Assembly (NCBI GenBank): GCA_947095585.1
Contig: OX352762.1
Coordinates: forward strand, 26,016,669 to 26,080,668
DNA: 64,000 nucleotides
Reading direction: 5' to 3'
From: Nephrocerus scutellatus
Lineage: Eukaryota; Arthropoda; Insecta; Diptera; Pipunculidae
Positions 1 to 10,134 of this stretch are shown piece by piece. A program made the position numbers and the translations under genes. Numbering within the stretch: position 1 is the first letter of the stretch; every line of letters begins with the position of its first letter. The notes below the pieces were generated by a model. The model ran no database searches, was not told the DNA's origin, and saw only the letters and a list, made by a program, of their open reading frames with translations.

Positions 1-780
1 CGAGAGATTAATCTTCTTCTTGGATTTCGTTTATTTCACCTTTTAGCTTTAATTGAATTCCGCTCATTTCCCCTCTAAGTCAATCCAGCTTCTGATTTTG
101 TTTATCAAATTAAGCTCTTGACTTTGCTGATCAATTTCCTTCTTCAGTTCTTGGATTTTTTTCTGTGATATTTGAATTTGCTGTTCAAACTTATCGGTCA
201 ATTTGGAATTTAGCTGCTGATTTTGTTCGTCCAATTCTTCCTTCAGCTTTTCACTTTGCTTCAACTTGTCACTAATTTGAAAATGCAATTCTTGCTTCTG
301 CTGGTCCAATTTCTCATTTAGTTGGAACTTAGTTCTAGATTCATCTTCTTAATCTCCTGACTCTGTTTCTTTATTTGACAATTTAAATCTTTTTTAACTC
401 TTTATTCTGTTGCTGCGTTTGTTCACTTTGGTGGTCAATTTTGCTGTTTATATATTCACTAGCTGTTCAAATTAACTGTTAATTTGTTGCATTAAACATT
501 GCTTCTATGTTTGGCACTTCTTTATTTTCCGAAGTAGACGCTTTTCGCTCCACTAACTCCGTCTCAATTGAAAACGCTTCTCCAGCCTGCTGTTTTTCCG
601 CTTTAACAACTTGTTGCAATCGGAGAAATAAATTTTGTTTATTTCCCGCAATGCTTAGGGCTCGCCTTTCAAGCTTTTCTTTACGCTCCATTTATATAGG
701 ATTTAATGTTCACTGCAATTTGCTAAATTGTAATGTCTCTCAATTTACACGATTTGCAAAATCCCACTTCTGACACCAAT
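1..780 (-). mobile_element. Gypsy-like LTR retrotransposon, start of internal region (gag), truncated by window edge
   Basis: Minus-strand internal region directly following a 5' LTR and primer-binding site. Two decayed reading frames are visible. At 691-479 a 70-residue lysine/glutamate-rich start opens with MERKEKLERRA. At 309-64 an 81-residue glutamine/lysine-rich segment has heptad-like spacing and is probably coiled coil. Position after the PBS and the charged helical composition suggest the amino end of Gag. Stops and frame breaks between the two segments mean it is not functional as read. The gypsy assignment rests on its LTR matching the copy at 36.9 kb, which has an integrase remnant upstream. 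Confidence 0.6.
761..778 (-). other. Primer-binding site next to the LTR, tRNA-Leu type
   Basis: Read on the minus strand, the 18 bases after the LTR end (two-base spacer) begin TGGTGTCAGAAGTGGGAT. This starts with the TGG complementary to a tRNA CCA end and looks complementary to a tRNA-Leu acceptor arm. It places the LTR at 781 upwards as the 5' LTR of a minus-strand element. The tRNA assignment is from memory. Confidence 0.6.
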
Positions 781-1678
781 TGTTAGAAAGTTTCAATTGC
801 TTTCGAGTTCGTAAAGGATTTTGCAAATAAAACACAACACAAGTTTATTAATTTACAAATAATAACTTTAATAAACAAACAGTAACAAAACAACCAATAA
901 AAATTTTGCATGTAAATTCTCTAATAACCATAAGTGAATTCCACTATAAATGCTGAAATATAAAAACACATAACAACCACTGCAACATAACAACAAAACA
1001 ACCTCAATCGTAAAGCAAGCATCGCTGCCCACAAGGCACAGCGCACACAGAACACAGTCATTATAGTATGAAATGATCTGATGCCCGAGCAAAAACTTTG
1101 TATGGGAGCCCACCGACCCCGCGGCACGATTACACACAAATTTTAATAGAAAGTATTGTCACTGGAAATATACATGTGTGCAAAATTTCAATAAAATCGG
1201 GCTTTAGCAAGTGTGTAAAAAATAGATCACAGAATTCTGCCCACCAGCCAGCCATCCAGCCACGGGCACGCGAAGTTAATATAGAGAATTTAAAAAAAAC
1301 CACAAGTTCACAAGTAATAGCTTTAAATGTACACAAAATACTTATTAACAACAATGCTTGTACTTCACTACTATTTCTGCAAGAGCTTTTCAACTGCACT
1401 GGTTGAATTCCAAATAAGAACTAACTTCGGCCTAATGCATCTATTTATACTCAATAAAAAGTTTCCAGAAACTTCCAATCTTATAGACAGAAATATCGAG
1501 AAAATACCAGAAAATTGTAGCCTTATTCCCTTATTTACAACTAACGACACTTATATGTAATGAGTCACCTTCTAAAAATAAACTACATGTACAATCATGT
1601 TCTTTCACAAAAACCGGGCAAACCGCACAAACCGGTTTGACTACATTTTTGACCAGTACATAATGATTTAAACTTAAA
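781..1678 (-). mobile_element. 5' LTR of gypsy-like element, interrupted by a Helitron-like insertion
   Basis: The minus-strand LTR ends at 781 in TTTCTAACA. Its body matches the solo LTR at 46145-46807 in shared blocks: the AATAAACTTGTGTTGTG region, the GTACATTTAAAG block, and the CAAACCGGTTTGTGCGGTTT region near 1630. It is split by an unrelated repeat at about 884-1303. It is cut off near 1678, where IS630 transposase sequence begins, so its outer end is missing. Confidence 0.75.
884..1303 (-). mobile_element. Helitron-like dispersed repeat nested in the LTR
   Basis: Short copy of the family described at 14620-15580. On the minus strand it starts at TTTAAATTCTCTATATTAAC (about 1300), has one core unit with the CACATGTGT-type motif near 1172, and ends with TTAGAGAATTTACATG then ATTGGTTGTTTT near 885. 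Comparison with the solo LTR at 46.1 kb shows LTR sequence continuing on both sides, so this is an insertion into the LTR. Confidence 0.65.
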
Positions 1679-2536
1679 ATCCGATATATTTTAAATAATC
1701 ATAATATTTTAATAATTTAAATAAATTGTCCGAACCAATACCTTCAAGATATGGCCACAAAAAAGATGTTAACATGTGGCGGTAGTTGATACCGTTGACC
1801 GTAACGGTCGCGCCGGACTCATCTTCAAAGAAATTCGGCCCAATAATGCCGCCACGCCACAAGCCGCACCAAACAGTAACACGCAATGGATGCATTGGCT
1901 TCTTCACATATCCTTTTGGATTTTCCGATCCCCAAATGCAACAATTTTATTTGTTTACTAACCCACCGAGATGGAAATGCGCCTCGTCCGAAAAGATAAT
2001 TTTTAAGCAAAATCCACATCACTTTCGAGTTGGTCGCAGGCCCACACAGCGAATCGATATCGAAGCGGATGGTCACGGGGCTTCAATTGCTGGACCAATT
2101 GAAATTTATAGGGCCACAAACCAAGATCTTTACGCAGAATTCGTTGCAGGGAAGACCAGCTGATGTTCATTTCCCATGCACGATGACAAATTGATGTTCT
2201 CGGCCGTTGACGCACGGCCACCATGGCGATATTTTCGGCTGAACGAACACGACGAACACGGGTACGCGTTGGATTGTCGACTCGGTAGCTCGCGCACTTT
2301 ATGCACAAACTTTCTGATACCGTTGGGTGTGAGTCCCGTGTTTTCACCAAATTTTGTACGACATTTTCTTGCGATTTCAAACCAATTTTCTTTGTTGTGG
2401 AAGTAAATTTCCAACATTTCCCACTTTTGCTAAAGCGTTAAGCGACTCATTTCGCCAACTAGAAATAATATACTGAGTTTATGTCAAAGAAAGAATGACC
2501 GTTATGTCAAATCTGAACCGCTTATTGGGACACCTT
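1674..2536 (-). mobile_element. IS630/mariner-type DNA transposon, frameshifted and 3'-truncated
   Basis: The 5' terminal repeat reads AAGGTGTCCCAATAAG on the minus strand from 2536, and the transposase starts at about 2450. Frames cover an HTH-like N-terminus (FHNKENWFEIARKCRTKFGE), a linker with LQRILRKDLGLWPYK, a KIIFSDEAHFHLGG-like first-aspartate region, and VWCGLWRGGIIGP plus VTVNGINYRHML. Frameshifts separate them. Sequence stops before the second catalytic aspartate (the QQDGA block), joining LTR sequence near 1678. It is a dead copy. Family assignment rests on these conserved blocks. Confidence 0.8.
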
Positions 2537-3256
2537 ATATAAATATACTAATACTTCGCTAAAAACACATCCACTGATTGATTATTAGACGACAAATTGA
2601 CGTTGGTGCGGGTGCGCGGGTTCGACCCTGCCGTACCTATCCCCTAATTTGCAAAAACCGTTTGCGAAGTTAATGCTTTGCCCATACATTTGAAATTTAA
2701 CAAGTTACTTTGACAAATTACGCATATGCGGTTGTATGCCTATTGTGCCACTTTTGAATGTGCAGTTGTATGCAAATTGTTTTCGCTTATGCCTGGTGGT
2801 ATGCTTTACCTCAATGTGGTGAGCGGAATCAGAGGATGAACAGATCGGAAAATTAGACATAGGATTTGTAACGATGGAAAATTCGTTACATACTCATTTA
2901 GGAAGCGCTCACAATGGGAAAACTTAATACTCAAGACTAATAACATTTTATGGATTTCCAACATAACGAGCAAAAAAATATTTTTTGTCAAAACCAAAAT
3001 CCATACAATCTTGTAAGTCTTAATTATTAAGTTTTTCCACTGTGAGAGCTCTCTAAGCTACAAAAAGTACGGGAACACACTTATTATGTGTATTTATTTA
3101 CACGAAGTGCCATTTATTCTTCGCTTCTTCATTCTGAGTTGTGATTTTTGACTTTTGACAGTTTTTCTAATTGTCGCTAAAATTAAATATAACAGAGTAA
3201 AAAAAACTTCGACAAAAATCGCCTATATGTATGATTTGTATATTTCTGTATTTTAG
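2537..3256. other. Intronic AT-rich sequence of the PKC gene
   Basis: No coding exon or repeat recognised. A tRNA B-box-like string (GGTTCGACCC at 2619-2628) has no matching A box or cloverleaf. A GTACGGGAACA motif near 3068 resembles the terminal repeat of the MITE at 34.9 kb. The interval ends in the acceptor TTTTAG at 3251-3256. Confidence 0.5.
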
Positions 3257-3624
3257 TTCCTAACAAAGCATCCTTCCAAACGGCTAGGCTGTGGATCAAC
3301 CGGCGAGGAGGATGTTCGCCTGCATCCATTCTTCCGGCGAATCGATTGGGAGAAAATCGAAAATCGTGAAGTACAACCGCCATTTAAGCCGAAAATTGTA
3401 AGTTGCTTATAATTGATTACACATTTTCACTGGGCTACTAATTGCACTTGTCCACTTTAAAATCTTCGCAGAAACATCGCAAGGATGTATCGAATTTTGA
3501 TAAGCAATTTACATCAGAGAAGACAGACTTAACACCCACAGATAAAGTATTCATGATGAACCTGGATCAAACGGAATTCATTGGATTTTCATATTTGAAT
3601 CCGGAATATGTGGCAACTGTATAA
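3257..3624 (+). CDS. Pkc53E: Conventional protein kinase C, last two exons (AGC-kinase C-terminus)
   Basis: Exons 3257-3397 and 3472-3624, joined in phase 0 across a 74-bp GTAAGT...GCAG intron, encode the final 97 residues of a PKC. The first exon carries the end of the kinase domain ([10 protein letters not shown], then [18 protein letters not shown]). The second is the AGC-kinase tail with turn motif LTPTDK and hydrophobic motif FIGFSY, both phosphorylated in known PKCs. The enzyme is a calcium/diacylglycerol-activated Ser/Thr kinase. Catalytic core and C1/C2 domains lie off the left edge. The C-terminus ATV is not the ITII I recall for eye-specific inaC, which with the calbindin-32 neighbour favours Pkc53E. 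The kinase family is certain; the paralogue is inferred. Confidence 0.85.
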
Positions 3625-4480
3625 GATCAACAAGAGCTGAGAGTGAGGAGATAGTTGGGCACAGTAAACAGCAAAGCGCTTGCAGCTGACTAATAAAATG
3701 AATAAATCATAACCAGACGATTAATTTGACAAAAATAAACGACCAGAACAATGACGATTATAGTGATGATAATGTGGATGATTATGGTGATGATATCGGA
3801 TAATAAGAAATAACAATTAAGAGGTTAACATAGACAAGACGAATAAACACAAATTATAAAAAATTTGGTGTGATATCGAAATTTCTCTTTTTGTTGCTCA
3901 AAGACATTTATTAGAAAGGGGAAAACTTTTTTGGATACATTCTTTATAAAGTTAAAATAAATTGGAATATACCCATTTTTCATTTTTAAATGGCATAATT
4001 TCTGCCAACATTTTTGCATTGAAAAGTCAATTTAAATTTTAAAATTTAAAACTTTGTACTCTTATTTGAAAAGAATACGAATATCCTTTTTAATTAAAAA
4101 TTATTTCAAAGAGCAATGTTATGATAATTACAAAATATAATACAGAATTTACACCTTTTTTTGCTCTTTGCTCTTATCAATAGGACAGAACATGTAACAT
4201 ATCTATGTATAAAAAAATATTAATGATCCTTATTCATCGATAAATTGTAAGTTAATGTATGTAGTTTTCATTCATTGTGGTTAAGGTTTGTTTTTTAGTT
4301 CTTTTGAAAAAAACCTTCGTTGAATTTATTTTTTACAGATAAATATTATTTATGAAATATAATTAAATCAGAACTTACACAAAAACTTCTTGATAAAAAC
4401 CATAAAACACGACAATTAATTTAATGAACTAGTGTTACCATACCAAAACATTCAAAATCATAATCATTCAATGGAATCCA
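3625..4480 (+). other. 3' region of PKC gene
   Basis: After the stop codon the sequence is AT-rich, with AATAAA-type signals at 3692 and 3701 that could end the transcript. A GAT-rich stretch lies at about 3752-3800. No ORF or repeat family recognised. Confidence 0.4.
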
Positions 4481-4489
4481 TGGAATACA

Positions 4490-4790
4490 ATTAATGACGC
4501 ATTCTCATCATCAAAAGATAAAGATAGTTGCATCAATGACATTAGCAAGTAGAGCTTATTCTTTTAATCCAGAGATGTTTCAACATTTTGAAGGATCCAA
4601 TTTTTGGTCCAACTTTTTCAGTTGCATTTGTCAATGCAATTTAACTTTCTTAAATGGACCTGGAATGGTTTCTGAGGTGGATGTTTTTATCACATCGACT
4701 TTGATATTCAATGGAGCAATGATAGTACGCTCATGCAGGACATTTTTAGCATTGACTTGAGTCCAGTGGATAATACTTTTAAGTGTCGAG
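4490..4790 (-). mobile_element. Possible Pif1/Helitron helicase fragment
   Basis: A minus-strand frame around 4770-4640 reads NVLHERTIIAPLNIKVDVI followed by ETIPG. This resembles the ERAILAP(x)N(x)4IN ... PG block found in Pif1-like and Helitron helicases. Stops interrupt it on both sides. The resemblance is short and made by eye, so this is tentative. Confidence 0.3.
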
Positions 4791-6623
4791 TTTAAGATCT
4801 TGGAAAATTCTTAGCTTAACTTTTCCGGTTTCATACTTTTCTTTCCAATGGTTAGCAAGAGCTTCACAGTTAATATTTATTTTGGTCTTCATCGTTTTTC
4901 ATAGCTGTTGATAGCAGCAGACCTTAATCTGATCTATCAAAGCCAACCATTAAATTTGTATTGCTAATAGACTTTTACAGAGCAGACTTTTCGGTTCTTA
5001 TAAAACTTAAGCGGTTTGCTTATTTGTAGGTACAACAAAAGATTGAATGAGTTCGATATAAGGTCTTATTTTACATGCATTTCTTGTCACTCATTTAACT
5101 ATTGCCTACTGTATAATTGATTGAATCAAATTGACTTAAAACTGTAAAAGTTTTTACAAAACAAAACAAAGCAAGTTTAATTTTATTTGTTTTACAAGAA
5201 CTAAGAAGTTTACAATTTCTTTAGAGTTAAATGGCAATTTTAACGTAATCATTCTAAATTAAAATTGGTTTTGAAAGTTTTTCAATAAAAAAAAGAACAA
5301 CATTTAACTTGAAAAAAAAATCTTACAACATAGTAACTATATTCGCCTAAATTTGTATAAAATCATAAAAATAGTATAAGATTTAAATTTCACGTAAAGC
5401 CTTCATACAAACTAAATCTATGTACATATGTTTTAATTTTTGAGAAATTTATGCATGGATGTGTGCTTTATTATTATAACAAAAATCTTTAAGAATATTC
5501 TAGAATATATCTATTTATTTATATAAAGATAATAATGAAACGCTGCTTGCGATTGTAATTGAGACACTACATGAAACAATCGAAAAAAAATCAAATTCTT
5601 CTCTCTTTCATAGCTACAACACTAAGTTTTCAAATAGAAATACTCAAATTGAAAACAAAAAAAATTATTCATCATAGAAAAGAATGATATTAGAAATTAA
5701 GTAACTTATATTGAAAAAACATAACTTTTCAAATTAATACTTTCTGATTTAAGTAAAAGAAAAAAATCCTAAGAATAAAAGAGAAGAGTCTTAACGTACC
5801 ATTTTTGGCAAAAGAAGGGAAACAGAAACTTGTTGTCCCGTCTCTAAGCAAAACACTTTTCAAAATACATCGTGTAACTGTAATAATGAGAAGTAAAATT
5901 AGTCTTAGTTTAGAAAGAGCAAATGAACAGTACATTTATAAAAAAAAAAAAAAAAAAAAACGAGCTACAAAATGACATTATGACAATCTATTAGTCTTTC
6001 TTTAAAACTATCTCTCTCTTTCTTTCTATATGTGCGTCCTTCTAGACATCTCGTTTGGGCAAAAGTTATCCCTGTTTTTAGTAATAAAAAAATATTTTTA
6101 AAAAACTAAACAAACTGTGCATTCCATTATTTGTAAATTCACGCTTATACGGTAGACAGACACAAACAAGCTAATCGCATATTCTAGATTATTAAGTGAA
6201 AATAATATTCATAACAATTTAGTGAAATAAACTAGAAAACTTTAAATTCTAGAATAAGGTAAAATATTTGTAACGAGTACTAATTAAGATTATATTCAAA
6301 AACAAAAAATAAAGGTTAACCTTTTTTTGAGCTATAACATTTCCCAAAAATGGAATACTATATACATTCAATTACTCTTTTAGCTTAGCAATGTACTCAA
6401 TACTTCTTCCCTCCCACCGTACCCTTGTCATTTTTTAATTAACTATAACTGACAAAAAATAAATAAAAAAAAAATGTAGCAACATAAACAAAGCTTAAAA
6501 CGACATTTAAAAAAGGACTGTACTTCTTGATGCACACATGCATTTTTTGACCGCAGTGAAAGTTCAAAATGAATGTCGAATATAGGAGAGCAAACGCTTT
6601 TTCTACCAAATTTTGCATTCTAT
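4791..6623. other. AT-rich intergenic DNA
   Basis: No gene seen. Only short chance frames, an A-run near 5940-5960 and a CT-rich stretch near 6011-6026. Confidence 0.5.
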
Positions 6624-6830
6624 AGGGTGTCCCAACAAGAGCGCCGGATTTAAATTTGCCGCCATTTTGTTTTTGACAATTGTCACGCACAGACCACGCG
6701 ATTTAACAATATGGAGAATGTTTGCTTAACTCAAAAATAAATGTGTTTTTTCTTTAAAATTTATATACAAAAATTTGAATTTGAATACAAGAGAATCCGG
6801 CGCTCTTGTTGGGACACCCTTTATTATGAT
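6624..6830. mobile_element. MITE-A copy 1 (terminal repeat AGGGTGTCCCAACAAGAGCG)
   Basis: A 207-bp element with near-perfect terminal inverted repeats of about 26 bp, starting AGGGTGTCCCAACAAG and ending CTTGTTGGGACACCCT. The interior matches the copy at 43666-43896, including a shared block leading into ATGGAGA, which looks like the start of a transposase ORF. The termini resemble AAGGTGTCCCAATAAG of the IS630 element at 2536. Probably a deletion derivative of that superfamily. The target duplication is unclear. Confidence 0.8.
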
Positions 6831-6884
6831 TATGAATTCAGTATGAGCTAGAGGCAAACAATTTATCTATCTAGTACGTTGAAG

Positions 6885-6916
6885 CAAAGAGTATAGAGAT
6901 ATCTCTATACTCTTTG
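6885..6916. repeat. Perfect 32-bp palindrome
   Basis: CAAAGAGTATAGAGAT (6885-6900) is followed immediately by its exact reverse complement (6901-6916), with no loop. No gene or known element surrounds it. It could extrude as a cruciform or be the joined ends of a lost element. Confidence 0.9.
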
Positions 6917-7282
6917 GTTGACGCCTACATTTGATATATATTCTCATATGTAGATAAATCTCACTTGTAGAACTCTACATGTAGTGGAAGTACAACCTAT
7001 AATTACTTTTGGTATTAGTTAAAGATTATCTATCAAAGTCAAATATATGGACAAAATCATAGAAAATAATATAGTTGTTGTGTAAACGAGCTAGCGGAAT
7101 TGAATATTGTTGGACTAAGCGTGCCATCTTTTACATAATAAGATAACGATATACTCGTAAGTATAAAATGTAATTTACCTCCATCGCTATCGTACACATA
7201 CTCATCCCAAGTATAATCTTTTTTTACCGGACTGTTGTATTTACATTTTTTACAGCAAATATTAATAACACCCCATTATTAA

Positions 7283-7489
7283 GGTTAGCGAGTCGAACGT
7301 TTGACATAGTCTCTTTACTTTTTTATTGCTTATATTTTACATTGGAATAACAATTTGTATATTTTTTTAGTCGTTCTCTATTTAATGGATTCAATTGATA
7401 CTTGTTCGTCAAATTTTCTTTTATTTTATCAACTCTTACCGAATGAAATTTGATATTAAGTGACAAGTCAAACTGTCAACTCGCTAACC
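7283..7489. mobile_element. MITE-F with GGTTAGCGAGT terminal repeats
   Basis: The left end GGTTAGCGAGTCGAACGTTT and the reverse complement of the right end, GGTTAGCGAGTTGACAGTTT, form an imperfect inverted repeat of about 23 bp enclosing about 207 bp of noncoding sequence. Flanks are TTATTAA and ATAATAG; no clean target duplication is visible. Superfamily unknown. Confidence 0.6.
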
Positions 7490-8057
7490 ATAATAGACTC
7501 AAATGTAGAACAAAAGTTTTAAAATCACTATAATAGTGAGGCTACTTATGGTTTTGCATCCAGTATGTGGTGTGTGAGGTCTACTTGTTTTTATTTTCAG
7601 TCGTAACGTACTAGATATCCTACTACCGGGCTTATTTGCTAGCTTGTCAAACACTTGATTATTTGACCCACTAAGAATAATTTGACGTTCCAAAGAAAAG
7701 CTGAAACTAATTTGACTTTCGTTTGATTTTTCCCCTTTTTGACCGAGTGCACTCGTTTTTAAGCGTCAAACGATCAAAACAAGTGCACTGGCTCTTTCTG
7801 TATTTGTATTTGTGGTTGCTGTCACATATCAAAAGTCAAAATGGCAGCACAATGATAGTTTTTCATTGGTGGGTATATATAGAGGGTATGCTCGAAAAGC
7901 TGTAAAAGCTGTAAAAAAAAACCTCGAGTAGAAAATTTTACCCCGGAACTACACTCAGTGCAATTTTTAAATCAAACGAACCAAACGAGTGCAATTTTGT
8001 GACGTTCAGTGCAATATTTTTGCACTCGGGGTAATTTTTTCCATCAAATCATCATTT

Positions 8058-8735
8058 TTTTAATTCTCTATATTATCTTCACTTGCCCGTGGCACGGATG
8101 TCGGTCGTCGGTCGGTTGTCTTGGAATATAGCGATCAATTTTTAACCCACTTCCAAAAGCCCGATTTTATTAAAATTTTGCGCCTCGCGCCTGAGGGTCG
8201 AGGGGTGCCAATATAAAATTTTTAAAAATTAACCCGATTTTCTTTAAATTGTATACACATGTGTATCTCTGATGGACAACACTTTTTGTAAACATTTTGG
8301 AGACACCGGGCCCTGGGTTCGTGGGGCCCCATAACATTTTTTTAAAAAAATTAACCCGATTTTCTTCGATGGACAAAATTTTTTGTAAAATTTTTGGGTT
8401 GGTCGGGCCCGGGTTTGTTGTGGAATCTTGCGATCAATTTTTAACCCACTTCCCAAAGCCCGATTTTATTGAAATTTTGCACATATGTGTATTTCCGTAG
8501 ACAAATCTTTCTATTAAAAAAGTTTTTTTTATAAAAATTTTACAAATTAATCCGATTTTCTTTAAATTCTATAAATATGTGTATCTCCGTTGGACAACAC
8601 TTTTTGTAAAAATTCAGGGGACGTGGGGCCCCATAAAATTCTTTTAAAAAAATTAACCCGATTTTCTTCAAATTTTAGACACATGTTTATCTCCCATGGA
8701 CAAAATTTTTTGTAAAGTTTTTGGACCTCCTTTTG
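8058..8735 (+). mobile_element. Helitron-like dispersed repeat, 3'-truncated
   Basis: Starts TTTAATTCTCTATATTATC, followed by the GTCGGTCGTCGGTCGG tract and the GATCAATTTTTAACCCACTTCC block. Several core units follow, each with CCCGATTTT, CACATGTGTAT and ATGGACAACACTTTTTGTAA-like motifs. It breaks off near 8735 without the TAGAGAATTT end. Confidence 0.7.
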
Positions 8736-10134
8736 ACTTCCGAGGCCATTTGCATGATATTTACTTTTTCCAGTACCTTCCTAAAGTGATATTTGAAACT
8801 AAACGAAAATGCTAATTCTTTCGATAAGTTTAAATAGAAAAATCTGTACTAAATAGACAAATAAATACCATTAGTCGTATTCTTACAGAAACTGAAACTA
8901 AACTGATCGCCTAAAGCTCCTTACAAAATATTTACAATGGATGTATTTAGTATAAAACATTATTTGTAAAACTTCACGAAATTACTTCTCATTATTCACA
9001 TATTGAAAAACACAAAGTTAGACACACACAGTAAGGATAATACCAATTAAGTAATTAAAGTAATAATCTAGCTGTAAAAAAATAATATTTGTGCGAAAAT
9101 CAAAAATATATAAAGTTTTTTTTTCTCATCTAAATAACTATTTTATATTTCATCACAACTCACACATTATTATGTACCAATACTTATTAATGTTAACCAC
9201 ACATTAAAGAAATACTTTTTCAATTCTAATTACAACAACAAAACTAAATAAAAGAGATCTATTGTGTGAAAGGTATTCAAAAAGTAAAAAAATAAAATAA
9301 GTCAACATTTATAGACGTGTACACAACTCTTACTTATAATAATTGAACTAACTGTATATACTATATATACATTCGTATTAACATAACAATTATCTTTATT
9401 TACTCTTAAAATTGATGTTTTATTAGAATTTACAAGCCACAATAAAATTTAAAATAACAAAAATCTTATTAAAAACATTAATAAAAACAAGAACTTGTAG
9501 GAATTCTATTTTAAATATACATTAATTAACTGTTACTATATACCGTAATTATTAGAACCAGAAACATACCTTAATATAATATAAAAATATATATTTCTTT
9601 CAATATTAAAAATAAATAAAACAAGAAAAACTTTCTTTTTATTAAAAAAAATAATTATAAAAAACACCTGAAAACCTTTAACTATATAAATACTATATAA
9701 AGCTCCTGAATGTATGAATTGTACAATAAAGAATTTTCATTTACGTCATTATTTTTAATTATAAAATATTTTGGTAAGGTTTTTTTTATAGTGCATTCCA
9801 ATTACTTAAACCATACCTAAAACTATACCCACGGGTTAGCTGTCAAAGTGACAGAGTTTTCCTGGTTTTCTCGGTCAACGCTGTTCAACTGGAACGCCAA
9901 ACCGAGACCAAATTTGACATTTATTATAAGTTTACTGAAATTATTATGCGGTGCGGAATGGTTTTTTGGGTTTATGTTAGAAGATATATTACGTTAAAGT
10001 TGTTCGATAATAATTAAATTACTTGAATTATCATATATAAAACAAAATTTATCTGGGCTACATAAAATTTTAAAATACACAAATCAAATAATAAAACTCT
10101 TCGACTGGTTATGCTACGTATTGTGACAAAAAAT
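8736..10134. other. AT-rich intergenic DNA
   Basis: No gene or assignable repeat seen. A TTAGCTGTCAAAGTGACAG string near 9836 matches flanks of the MITE-E-like sequences at 33.5 and 34.9 kb. Confidence 0.45.

Noticed and set aside
2600..2640. Possible tRNA or tRNA-derived SINE (GGTTCGACCC B-box-like motif)
   Set aside because: No A box at the right distance, no cloverleaf, no CCA-adjacent acceptor stem or Pol III terminator pattern.
4080..6600. Short ORFs in AT-rich DNA after the PKC gene
   Set aside because: All are below about 90 residues, lack motifs or codon structure, and lie in low-complexity AT sequence.
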